64,000 bases of DNA from Omphalotus guepiniiformis (lineage: Eukaryota; Basidiomycota; Agaricomycetes; Agaricales; Omphalotaceae): NCBI GenBank assembly GCA_028554645.1, contig JAQOOI010000021.1:2108001-2172000 (forward strand). The letters are read 5' to 3'. The translations under genes were made by a program, and so were the position numbers. Below, piece by piece: positions 20,075-30,620 of the stretch; position 1 is the stretch's first letter; each line of letters opens with the position of its first letter. The notes beneath the pieces are model-generated. The model made no database searches, was not told the DNA's origin, and worked only from the letters and a program-made list of their open reading frames with translations.

Positions 20075-20204
20075 TAATCAGCAGCAAAATGAGCACTCTA
20101 AGACATATGAACTTGTCTAGACTCAAAAGTTGCCTTGTAAAAGTGAGTGTAGTCTGGTGTTGGCAAATATTCCACATGCAGAAAACTGACTAAAGTTGAG
20201 CTAG
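20075..20204 (-). repeat. 3'-terminal part of an F-family LTR (left arm, piece 1)
   Basis: Aligns in inverted orientation with the end of the F LTR (about 47945-48074). The left-arm LTR continues at 21709-22359 and 44825-45523, split by a solo LTR and by element C. G reverse-transcriptase coding sequence begins immediately to the left. Confidence 0.7.
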
Positions 20205-21708
20205 TGTTAGGAACCTAGATGGATTAGGAGCATGAATACAAGAAGATTGAACAAGTCAACAAAAGTGTAGCAAAAGTGATGCCAGAAAAATTTCAAAATT
20301 CTAGATCTAGTCATTTTAGATGACCTACCTATTGGACCAGTCATTTCAGATGATTCACTGCTTCACATTGCGACCTCATATTCAAACTGTCTCATGTTTG
20401 GCCTCATTGTAACCTCATGCCCAAATTGCCTCATGTTCAGCCTCAAGGCATGCCTCACTGTAACCTCATTGCATGCCTCATTGTGTGCCTCATTGCATGC
20501 CACATTGTATGCCTCATGTTCAGCCTCATGGTTTGTAGTATATAAAGCCCCAGAAACTTAGTGTACAGTAGTCTAGTTATTTTTCTTGTTAATCCCCATC
20601 TTGTAAATCTGTCTTGTGAATTCAAGTACTTTTTACTCTCTAAGTGTTGCTGAAGCATTACCAGTGACTGAACCTACAATATCTGAAGCATTTCCAGTGT
20701 TTACTAACACTACACCTGGGCCAATCTTTCCAGCCTGAGAAAGTGTGTAAAAACAAGAAAAAAAATTTCATTTGGAATAAAACTGATATTTAGATGGGAA
20801 AATTGATAGTATTTGTGTTCAAATACAATGTGTTCTTGGTGTGGGAAAGTATAAGTATTTCTCAGAAATTTTTTTTTTAAATTTCAAAAAAAAAAAAAAA
20901 TAATTTTTTATTTTGAATTTAAAAAAAATTTCAGCTGGAAAATAAAATGCCTGACTTATCCCGACTTCTCCCGGTTCTTTGACCTTGAGTGGCACATTCT
21001 AAAAATGCTTCAAATGACATTTGAAGAGCTTTGGAACATGTGCCACTCAAGGCAAAAAAATTGGGATAAGTCAGGATAAGTCGGGATAAGTCGGGCATTT
21101 TGTTTCCCAGCTGAAATAATTCAGAATAAACTTAATTTTTTTTTTTTTTTGAAAAATTTTTAAAATTTTCTGAGAAATACTTATACTTTCCCACACCAAA
21201 AACACATTGTATTTGAACACAAATACTATCAATTTTCCCTATTAAATATCAGTTTTATTTCAAATAAAATACTTTTTCTTTTTTTTACTCTTTCTCAAGC
21301 ACTTTCTCAGGCTGGACAGATTGGCCTAGGTGTAGTGTAAGTATTGCTAAAGCATTTCTAGCAGTATTCCCTTTGATTGTCTAGAGCATTTTAAGACTTT
21401 CTCCCTGAACAACTGAAGCATTTCCAGTTTTCAAACTACCCCTAGATTACTTGAAGCATTTCCAAGTATTCCAATCTTCCTTGGTTACTGAAGCATTTCC
21501 AGTAATCAAAACATCCTCTTTCCACTTGAAGCTTTCCCAAGTGAATCCTAATTTTCTAGTGATATTTGATACATCACTCTTCACACTTCCCCTTTCCTGT
21601 GATATAGAGTATCACTTCAGTTTCTCCATTGTGTTCTTAATACAACTTAGCCCCCAACCCCCATACTGTGGATCAGAGTAACTAATCCTTACCTTCTGTT
21701 TCCTAACA
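20205..21708. repeat. Solo LTR of an unrelated family (TGTTAGGAA...TTTCCTAACA)
   Basis: Ends form a 9-bp inverted repeat and a perfect 5-bp TSD GCTAG is present at 20200-20204 and 21709-21713. A TATA-like 'tatataaagcc' near 20540 suggests plus orientation. It is about 870 bp without the MITE inserted at 20708-21337. The intact site is preserved in the F LTR around 47942-47950 with a single GCTAG-equivalent, which confirms the limits. Confidence 0.85.
20708..21337. mobile_element. 630-bp Harbinger-like MITE
   Basis: Long terminal inverted repeats: CACTACACCT at one end and AGGTGTAGTG at the other, extending with mismatches for well over 150 bp ('gatagtatttgtgttcaaat' is mirrored on the right). 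A TAA duplication lies at 20705-20707 and 21338-21340. A 3-bp TWA duplication is typical of PIF/Harbinger elements. There is no coding capacity, and the centre carries a second inverted pair ('gtggcacattc'/'tgtgccactc'). Confidence 0.8.
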
Positions 21709-22359
21709 GCTAGACTGTAGGAAAGACTAACTGAACTGAAAGATCACTGTCTAGACCCGTCAACAAGTATCAAATAACAGCAAACAGATAGAAACAGACA
21801 GACAGACACAGACAGACAGACACAGACAGATAGACACAGACAGACAGACAGATCAAACACAACAGATGTTCAGATATTTAGCACTCTATTAAAGCACTGC
21901 AATTCCTAGTAGTCTGCCTCTACCAGCTCAAAGAATTGGGGCTTGATATTCACAATCAAGAGGCCTTATGTGATTTAACACTCTAGAAGATACGTAAAGT
22001 TCTCCAATTTGGCGGGCAGTCATAATCTGGAGTGCTCGACCCTATACATGACAGTATATATACTCTACTGCTTGTAAGTATTTCATAAATAGATGTAAAA
22101 CTGAGTGGAATAAGTAAAAAGAAACAGAGGGATAAAATCAGGTATAAAATAGATATAAACAGAGACAATATAACTGAGTTGGGTAGGTAGGCACATCTAG
22201 AGGGTAATTATGTGCAGTTCTTGGGTATATAAGTGTAAGTATTATGATTTAGTGATGTTTTTGGTACATCTAGACCCTTGTTATTATATGCTCAAGCCAT
22301 TCGAAACAGACTACTCCTATGCATTTTGTTATTATTCATCTTCATAACTGTTTCACAGT
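21709..22359 (-). repeat. Middle part of the left-arm F-family LTR (piece 2)
   Basis: Inverted counterpart of about 47304-47944. It includes a CAGA-type microsatellite at 21785-21852 that matches the TGTC run near 47810-47865, and shared TATA-like sequences. It is cut at 22359 by insertion of element C (TSD CAGT, 22356-22359). Confidence 0.8.
21785..21852. repeat. (CAGA)n microsatellite
   Basis: Interrupted tetranucleotide run 'cagacagacagacacagacagac...' within the F-family LTR; the other LTR copy has the complementary run. Confidence 0.8.
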
Positions 22360-23062
22360 TGTAGAAGGATGGGTTGTTGTACCCGGAGAAAGAGGTAGGG
22401 GAAGATAGGTCGAAGACAACGGCCTAAGCGTACCAATGACAAAAGACCCGAGAGGGTAGCGTGATGAACTCCCCCAGACCTCGCGTAGCCTAGATAGATG
22501 TTCAGCAGATATGAGAATGCTCAATCACTTAGCTCAGGGCTCTTTGCTCTTAAGTTCAGGCTCTGCTCGATGATGATAAAATGGGGGAAAGAAAGATGAA
22601 GCCCCAATGGATGGCTTCCCCAGATTTATAGTACAAGATGACAGACGACAAGCACGAGAACGAGTGAAAATGGTAAGTACGCGGCCACATGTCTTGTGGG
22701 TGATTCCCAATTAGGTGTCCTCCTTCTCCTTGTCGTGTCTCCACCGGCTAACCACCATACTCGAATCCCCAGTGCTTTTGCCAGAGGGTGACCAATCCTC
22801 GACTCCACTTTCCCAAGGTGGGGCGATGCGACTGGTTCGGTGGCGCGGATGTTGACAGATTCAGATCGGGAGGAGCGTAAGTAAGGAAAGGAAAAACGAG
22901 GAGAGGAAAAACGCAAAATTCATATCAGAATCAGACCTAAGAAGGAAATTGTAATGAGATGGATTTGAAGACCTAAGGCATATATCGGTGATGAGTTCCG
23001 GATAGCAATAAAATCGGTAGGAAATGTTGAAACAACGGGAAGGCCATACGGCACTTCCACAG
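22360..23062 (-). repeat. 3' LTR of element C
   Basis: 703 bp, with TGTGGAAG...CTTCTACA ends on the minus strand. It is nearly identical to 44120-44824, with scattered substitutions and small indels, for example near 22885. Confidence 0.9.
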
Positions 23063-23072
23063 AGAGGAATAT

Positions 23073-23597
23073 TTAGCGGAATTCGTCCCGAATGACGGCG
23101 CGAGAATGGTAATTCGAAGAAGAGTGGGAGAAATATGCATAAAGGTGCGGAGAAATGGTGGAATTCTGAGGAGAATAAGTGAATGTCAGTCCTTGAATGT
23201 AAGCGAGGGACACAATATGCAGAAACACGGCTTTCATCCTCCAGTCCATATCCACCGAGTAGGCGTAGAATCCTTCCTTGAACTCGGAAGAGAATTCTTC
23301 AAACATTCCTGACCTAAACTTCTCGTCGTCGAAGAGAATCCATGACGCAACCGTCTCGACCATGCCCACATCCCACTCAACTGGTCGTCCGTCTCTCGTT
23401 ACCAATGCCGCGTACAAGGGATTCTCTTCTCTGATCTCTAGAGAGAAGCGCTCGCAGAACGTTGTGAAGGTGGATATGGAATAAGGGTGACGGTTGCTGG
23501 CCAGATCGCTAAAACGGCGAGGGATCCTCCGGTGTGCGTGGAATCTGTAAATCTCAGTCCACGTTAGAATTCGTCGAGTCTTGACTCGCGGAGCCAT
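23073..23597 (-). CDS. Extra sense-strand ORF after pol in element C, unknown function
   Basis: 174 codons, starting with ATG inside the last 34 nt of the pol frame and ending 10 bp before the 3' LTR. It begins 'MAPRVKTRRILTWTEIYRFH'. It is basic at the N-terminus, then aromatic and acidic in the middle ('GMFEEFSSEFKEGFYAYSVD') and ends 'SRAVIRDEFR'. No domain is recognised. It is in the -1 frame relative to pol, so it could be read by frameshifting, from a subgenomic RNA, or be the frame-shifted C-terminus of integrase. I see no clear polypurine tract between it and the LTR, so the ORF may use the space where one is expected. Confidence 0.5.
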   Translation of the reverse strand: MAPRVKTRRILTWTEIYRFHAHRRIPRRFSDLASNRHPYSISTFTTFCERFSLEIREENPLYAALVTRDGRPVEWDVGMVETVASWILFDDEKFRSGMFEEFSSEFKEGFYAYSVDMDWRMKAVFLHIVSLAYIQGLTFTYSPQNSTISPHLYAYFSHSSSNYHSRAVIRDEFR

Positions 23598-26500
23598 ACA
23601 TACATACCGGGTTCGTAAGTGTGGAAGTCGACTGCCGACTTTCCTCTTCGTTCCAAATTCTCAATAGCGACCCTCCGAGATTCCCGTATCTTCGCATATG
23701 CCGTTTTCATTTCTGGGCTTCGGCGATGCAGTTGGAGAATACGAAGGGCGACTAATTCTTCATGAGAATGGACCTGATCCCATGCTAAGGTTTGCCAAGT
23801 GGCTTCAGTGATGTCGAATGCGAGAATCGGGTGTACACCGTAAAGAAGATAATAAGGGGAGTATCCCATTGCGCGACTGACCATAATCCTTATTGCGAAT
23901 AGTGCCGGTTCCAGGTATAAAGGCCATTTTCCTTTGGCGTCCCCTGTACATTTGAATATAGCCGAGACCAGAGGTTGATGAGCCCTCTCGATAGGTGCGT
24001 TTCCCTGAGGATGGTAAGCCGTGGAAACAATAACAATACAATTGGACTGTTCCCGTAATAGTTCCTCGACTTCTCCCTTGAATTCGCTACCTCCGTCAAT
24101 AGTGAGTGCGGGAACGCATGCAAAACAACAGATGATGAATTCAAAAATGAACTTAGCTACGTTTGCCGATCTCAACTTCTTGAGTGATTGCACCTCAGTC
24201 CAGAGAATATTTGGCTTGATAGCTTGGACTATATACTCGAATCCACCCACGCCTGCTGGCATGTGGATACAATCAAGGTTAAATTGTCGTAGTAACGGCG
24301 CTTGCCATCTCTCGTTATACGGCACTACCGGCAGGGGTCGGATAAGCTTTTGACATTCGATACAAGACCTCACAAAATAAGCAACTGCGTCGTACATGTT
24401 CGGCCAAAAGAAACGATCCGCCAAGTTTCGATATGTCGCGTCCCAGCCTCTGTGACCCGCTTCGTTGTGAGCTCTAGCCATCAACTCACCTCGTTTTATC
24501 TCCGTCTCGATAACCAGCCTAGGTAGTGCTCCTTTCTTACCTTTAGGTTGCAACCAGAGCCGGTTGTCATGAAGAAAAAATCTTTGAGCCTGTTTACGGA
24601 AACGTATCTTCTCTTTGTCCGTGAGGCATCTGATCGGTGTGATACCAAGTTCACAGAACCTCCTCACTTCTCTCCAGAACGTTCCGTTGTTAGTATCTGC
24701 AACATGGTAAGCGTGACACGTTCGAACTGTAGATAGAGGAATATTTTGACTGATCACTTCTTCCGTTGAGCAAATTGAAAGGACGTAGCTTTTGTATAAC
24801 GTTACTTCTATATCTCGCATCTCCCCTCCTATCTCGACCACTTTGATTTCAGACGTCACTTCCTTCTGTGACATAAAGTCTGGGACTGTCCTGACGCTTG
24901 AGGTTTCTAAGGATCGAAGGTGAGCAGTTTTCGCCTCCAGATCATCTTCAATCTCGATAGCTTTTGATTCTCGAATGATGGGCATCTGTCTGTTTGCGCC
25001 TCCCATATGTTCCGGAGGAGATGAGTAGGCCACATGGATGGAGTCGAGAAGATACTTGGTAGCTGACTTTACCGTACATCCTCGTGGGATCGTTTCTTCC
25101 TTGTAGATTAGACCTAGAAAAGATTCTACAAAGGATTCAATATGTTCAACTGTTTCAGGAAGATCGTCAGTTTCGTCCGTAGGTCTCCGTGACAGGGCGT
25201 CCTCCACTTTATGTTTTTCAGCCGGGATGTTATACATCTCGAAATCGAACAGGCGTATCCAAGCTATCCATCTGAGTACCGGCGCGTTTGGCACATCGTC
25301 GGGTTCTTTTAGCATTTGCACCAATGACTTGGCATCATGGTCTAAGCGGAAATGAGCTCCCCAAACTCTATGCCTAAGCCCCTTTAGAGCTCTAAAGACA
25401 CCGTAGACCTCCGACTTCGGCTGACCATAGTTTTGTTCCCGTTCGTTAAACGTGCAAGACCCATATAAAGCGGGATGTTTCAACCCATCACGCACTTGAT
25501 ACAGTGCCCATCCCGCGCCCATCCAAGAAGCGTCAACACCAACGATAATCATACCTTCGTCAGACGATCTCCCGCGTCTTAGCACTCTACACACCACCTC
25601 ATAATTGATCTTAATAAGTACTGGAGCAGATGTTATCCTTCTTATAAGCTTTTGCATGGCCTCCTTAGCTTCTCCTGTAAACACAAATTCATCATCAGCC
25701 GACTTTTGAAGTAACACCGTGAGTGGTTTCGCTACGATAGCGAATCCTTTTATCCATCTTCTCCCTACCCCTGCCAGTCCTAGGAACTGCCGGACTTCGG
25801 ACACCGAGTTCAACTCCTTCCACTTCTTTACCTTCTCAACTAAATTTGGTTCGACAATCCATCCTTCTAATGATACGATCGTTCCCACTATCCTCAGGCG
25901 TAACACGGCCAATACGGCCTTGGATCCCGATGCGGTTATACCAGCGTTTATGAATGCGCCTAAAAGGAGATCTAAGTTCTGGATATATTCGAAAACGAAC
26001 CTTCTGATATTCTTGTTCCCGGGGATTGCCTCGTCATTGTATCTCGTCCGTGGCCCTTTCAACCCACAATCATCGACGAAGTTCCTTGCAAAGGTCTTTA
26101 CCGGTTCGAGAGCGTGACAGGTATCCCTCTGGAATTCTTGCAAGGAGTTCGTATACCCTTGGACCAAGGTGCATTGCTGTTTAGCCCCTGCTGGAGAATG
26201 GAAGGCTTGTAGGGGACGAGACCTCTCAGCCACCCATCGAGCGTCGAATCCCGAAAAGAGGTCGAATAATCCATATAATGCGTAGCCTAAAAAATCTTCA
26301 GCGAACTCATTTACGTTAGGAGGGAGAGAAGCGTCTTGAATCGTCACTGCATTTAACTCCTCCAGATTTACGACTAATCGTACTCCTTTCTTCTTTGCTA
26401 CTGCGAACAACGCTGAACAATAGCTTGACGTCGTCGGCTCGAATCACCCGGCCTCTTCCTGCGAGTTTATCTCGTCAATCACGAGTTGTTCCAAGGCTTT

Positions 26501-27136
26501 TGGTATCCGAATTGGTGGCCGTTGCCAAGGTGTATGTTCAATCGTAGGGATCTCGTAGTCAGGATAATATTCGTGAGAGAAATACCCTTTTTCGTGGAAT
26601 TCGAATGCAAAGGCCATCTCCCTCTGAACGACGACGAATGCTAGAAGGTTAGTTTCTTCGGTTGATAGTGTCCCTACCTCAATCCTGGAGAGCATATCCT
26701 CGAGTCGCTCAAGAGTCACCCTGCGACCATAGTTCAGCTGTCGATATGGAATGGGAGTGATTGGGAGGTTGAGAGGTGACGGGGCTGGGATGGATTTGAA
26801 TTGTTGTGCTTGCGGATTCGGCATATACGTGGGCACCAGACAAAACTTCCGATGTACTGGCTTGTACTTACTCCTCGTAGGAGTCTTCGCCGTAGCGGAT
26901 GTCAAAAATTGTCTATTGAAAACTCTATCAGTCCAAGGAGTAGAAATCACAGAACTTATGTCAATCGCAGTCTGTCTAAGATAATCAGCAAGAAAACCGT
27001 CAAAGAACGGGTTGGGATTCAAGGAAAAGAGGGAATCATGATCAGAATATTCTTTGTTCCCTAACAAACCTTCCATCAATCTTCCTAACGTTGTGGGAGC
27101 CACACTGAAGACCTGCGTATGAGGCTCCTCGATCAA
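23564..27136 (-). pseudogene. pol: Pol of element C: RT, RNase H, integrase, with one nonsense codon
   Basis: One minus-strand frame runs from 27136 (entered by overlap with the protease end) to 23564. It is interrupted only by a TGA at 26444-26446 in the RT N-terminal region, between 'EINSQEEAG' and 'FEPTTSSYCSALFAVAKKKG'; a CGA-to-TGA transition would account for it. RT has 'LFDLFSGFDAR' and 'FVDDC' in place of YxDD. RNase H has 'IVGVDASW'. Integrase has 'HNEAGH...CIEC' zinc ligands and the core 'NLDCIHM', 'LTIDGGSEF', 'NAPIERAH'. All catalytic motifs are present, so the element looks disabled by a single base. Alternatively the TGA could be read through. Confidence 0.88.
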
Positions 27137-28017
27137 AAATCCTCTTCATCTTCGACTTCTTCAATTGAGGCGGCTGCGTGCCTATCCGCTGTGAAACACC
27201 TCGTAATCTCAACTGCGTTCCTAGGATCTTTCGGGTCAGTAAGAGCAATAGTAATTGTTGGCTTAACTCTTGTTTTGTCGCATGGTTCTTTCCACATGAA
27301 CATTCTCATCGTTCCATCAAACCCGAAGTCGAGTTGTGCTCCGAAAGATCTCATAAATGGCTGACCTAGGATGATCTTGCATTTCCCCAGGTCGTACCTA
27401 GACACGAATAAGTGATGAGGGAAGTCATGAACTCCTACCTTCATAGGTACGTCCGTAACAACTCCTTTCAGAGGCTCGGGCCCTCCGTGGATACCTTTCA
27501 TTGACCACTTGGTTCCTTCGAAATCTATGGGGAGTTGAGCTTCTTCTGCAATGTCAGCATCCATCACATTTAACTCGGAACCTGTATCGATCAAGCATAT
27601 CACCTCAACTCCTTTGATGGTTACGGTCAGTTTCCCGGTCGCCATCGCATAGAGCTTGACATCGGCTGACTTCATAACCGCACTCGCGTACCTCTGAAGG
27701 AATTCCGGCAGCCTATCTGGATTTTCGCAACAAAGACAGTCAGTGATGACTACGTTTTCTGATGGAAAGGATGAACACTCAGCTTTCGACACTTCCATCA
27801 TAGAGTTCCCAGTTACATATTCCTTTCGAGTTCTCGTGGTATCCGCCATCAACTTCTGTAAGGCAGGACTAGCACCGATAATTTCTCTAATGGGGATGGT
27901 CATCGTCACGTTCATTATGTTTTCGTATACCTTTCGAACATCAGTAGCACTTTGAATCATATGCATCAAGGGTAGAAATGGCAAAGCTATCACCTTGTAA
28001 TACGTCGTTATGCCCAT
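27133..28017 (-). CDS. pro: Aspartic protease segment of element C
   Basis: Minus-strand frame with a conserved linker block ('MTIPIREIIGASPALQKLMAD') like those in A and F, then a retropepsin: catalytic 'CLIDTGSELNVM', and a second half ending 'KIILGQPFMRSFG'. Upstream it overlaps the gag end, offset by +1 (or -2) relative to gag. Downstream its last codons are GAG GAT TTT TGA, so a -1 slip on G GAT TTT would enter the pol frame. It processes the precursor by family knowledge. Confidence 0.85.
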   Translation of the reverse strand: MGITTYYKVIALPFLPLMHMIQSATDVRKVYENIMNVTMTIPIREIIGASPALQKLMADTTRTRKEYVTGNSMMEVSKAECSSFPSENVVITDCLCCENPDRLPEFLQRYASAVMKSADVKLYAMATGKLTVTIKGVEVICLIDTGSELNVMDADIAEEAQLPIDFEGTKWSMKGIHGGPEPLKGVVTDVPMKVGVHDFPHHLFVSRYDLGKCKIILGQPFMRSFGAQLDFGFDGTMRMFMWKEPCDKTRVKPTITIALTDPKDPRNAVEITRCFTADRHAAASIEEVEDEEDF

Positions 28018-28683
28018 ACATAAGTTCTATAGCACTCGTGCTTCTGGACATGTATGGTGGAATGTCTCGAGATGGTCCTGTTCTTGAGTTCTGTACTGTG
28101 TTAGAAGCTGTGTTCAAGTCTCTGAGATACCCTGCCATTCCTCCGGCATACCCTCCAGGAATCCTTGGAAGCGGTTTTCCGTCGGGAAGAACATAATGCC
28201 GAGACTCTTTATCAAACCTGATAAGGCGTTCTCGTACGAGCTTCGGAGTTTCATCGCATTTAGAGGGGTGGAGCTCATGTAACATATCCTTCTCCTCTTT
28301 CCCACACATAAAGCATCGTTTAGGATACATACCTGCCAAAGGTCTTGGGAATTCCATGGAAGACTTCATCGCCTTGTTCGTGATTAGATTTTGAGACGGT
28401 TGGTTCCTACCTGAGAGGGATGACATTAGCGACATAACCTGAGTATGACTTAGCCTTAGCTGTTCCAATTGCGCTACGAGATCATCCATGGAATATTGGT
28501 CTTTTGTCGCCTTGGATACTTCCTGTTCTGATACCCTCGAGGTTGGTGTAGCATTCGCTCCCGTCTTACGAAACCCGTCTCTGTCCAGATGTATGTCCTC
28601 AAGACCATCTTTCTCCTCGTCGCTCTTCCACGGCTCGTGAAGCAGAGAGTTTTTATCGAACTTCGAATATATGTACTTAACGG
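27941..28683 (-). pseudogene. gag: 3' half of element C gag, separated by element B
   Basis: Continuation of the gag at 43410-44056. The frame is open from the B junction ('VKYIYSKFDKN') to the stop at 27941. A Cys/His knuckle-like motif 'CFMCGKEEKDMLHELHPSKC' supports nucleocapsid function. Removing B and one 4-bp TSD copy rejoins the two halves in frame, so the gag was intact when B inserted. Confidence 0.85.
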
Positions 28684-30054
28684 TGATGAGAATGAAACGG
28701 GGAAATGAACTGCTAGAGGGCTAATGAACAAAAACCCAAAAACAACCAAAACAACCAAGTCACTCGAAAGGTGCGAGTCTGAGGGGGCGTTGTCGAAGGT
28801 TCCGCACGACCAAACTTATGGCTTCTTTATTAGAACTTTATATCTTTATCACAAGAACTTTATAGCTGAGCTTTTAAAATGCACTAAGGCAAAAAGTAGC
28901 ACAAGACGGTTTTTGAACAAGACAGGTGTTCACTGCACAATCACAACCAATTGACCACAAGATCAAACAACCAATTCCAATAACACAACCAGTTCAATTC
29001 AACCAACAATGATCTTTATACAATATCGCAATAAACACCGGACTATAAACAGACCAGGGCAACTTTATGTTTTTGGTAGGATTTCCCTTCACAGGCACGA
29101 TTCACGTTATAAAGACGATCCCCAGTGACCCTGTGACTCTATGGTACTCTCCTGGATTTTCTCTCTCCAAGTTACTGCCCTTTTATACATACTGCCAGTC
29201 CAAAATTAATAAAAACGGAAATTATAGCTAAACTGTTCTGTTTTATATATATACCTATATCCGTGTATGTAGGTTGTAAGTATCTGTGTCAAGTATGTCC
29301 ATTATTACTTGTTATAGATCTATTTTATGAGGCAAACCTCAAAAATGCGTTTTAATTCCATTATTTTTATTATAGGCAATATTCAGCCCCTTTATTTCAT
29401 TTTTACGGATTTCCTTGACATTTCTCGGGCATCCGGGTTCCATAGGATTAATCACCTGATAGAAATTATACCCCTCAAAGTATCACATTGTTTCGTCAAA
29501 GGAACTCCTTCAATTCAGTAGTATTCCGAGAAATTTTACTGATCGAGTTTTTACACCTCCTAACCGGTTTCTTGTCAAGCAATTTTCACCGGACAATTAA
29601 TCGAAGCAAATTTCCTCGATCAACTTTTGTTCCTGGCGATTAATTAAGGAGTAAATACCCCACAACTATTCTAGATCCATTATTTCGACTCTATTTCGCG
29701 TTCCATCCATTTTTAGTTTCCGCCGGGTCTTTATTGACCAGAGGAAGATGTTCCCCTAATAATTATATGATGCAATTGACGTTGTGATGTCAGAGTTCTC
29801 ATTACGAGATTGGGTGAGTCTGATTCAACAGTGGATGGCTATTGAACAATTCTCTACATCACAACTGTACTGACTAGCCTAGAACCTTGATACACATGTT
29901 GTACCGTAGGTAATAGAACATGCTTTATTACTCAAATCACAACACATTTTGATTGACAAGGCGGGCACCTTTCAACCCTCTAATACCTCACTGCAAATGC
30001 CTAAAATGATTAATCACCTGGCTTTTAATGCAGGTGCCGAAAATTGGCGCATCA
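28684..30054 (-). repeat. 3' LTR of element B
   Basis: 1371 bp, differing from 42039-43409 by a single base that I could find (30046 versus 43400). Confidence 0.95.
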
Positions 30055-30068
30055 TCTCCCCCAAACTA
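30055..30068 (-). promoter_or_regulatory. Polypurine tract of element B
   Basis: Complement reads 'tagtttgggggaga', identical to A, and abuts the 3' LTR. Confidence 0.85.
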
Positions 30069-30440
30069 AAATCTTGACCGTTCCCGGTCAATTCTTCAGC
30101 CAATCTACTGACTTTATTTTATAGTACAGCAGTTGTTAAGAGTTCAATAACATTTTCCTTCAACATTATTCATCCGGTCAATATTTCATTATTCAAACAC
30201 CGGATCGAAAGCCGCTATGGCACGATCACGTGACTTTTTTGCCGAACTGCCGGAACTGAATACAAACAGCTTTGGCCTCACAAACTCAGAAGTGTGTTTT
30301 CCTAACTCGCTCATTTTAAAGTTTTTCTGGAATATCGGCCCTCAACACGAGCTGTTTCCCATCATAGGTGAGTCATTATTACCTTATACGTTGTCATGTT
30401 TTTTATTCACATCTTTTTGCTTTTCACGCCCGTCACTTCA

Positions 30441-30449
30441 TTATATATG
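30441..30449 (+). promoter_or_regulatory. TATA-like box of antisense gene 1 (B copy)
   Basis: 'ttatatatg' about 175 nt before the gene 1 ATG at 30621, matching the A position. A CACGTG E-box-like hexamer lies upstream at about 30228-30233 and is also present in A. Confidence 0.5.
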
Positions 30450-30620
30450 GGCTCAACTTCACTTTTTCTTTCTTCATATGATTCCTCTCCCTCCGACTCT
30501 CAAACTTTACAGAGCGAGCCGGAACTTCATTCTCTCTCTTCTGACCTGTATTCTACTACTTTTAATCATTCTATTCTTCTTCTTTGTTGGCTTCATTCTC
30601 TCCCTTCTTCGTTTGCTCCA

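Noticed and set aside
30396..30620. In-frame N-terminal extension of gene 1 with a signal-peptide-like hydrophobic start
   Set aside because: It is open in both A and B, but includes the TATA-like box and a run of Ser/Phe typical of pyrimidine-rich leaders; a nuclear-type protein would not need it. Kept only as an alternative.
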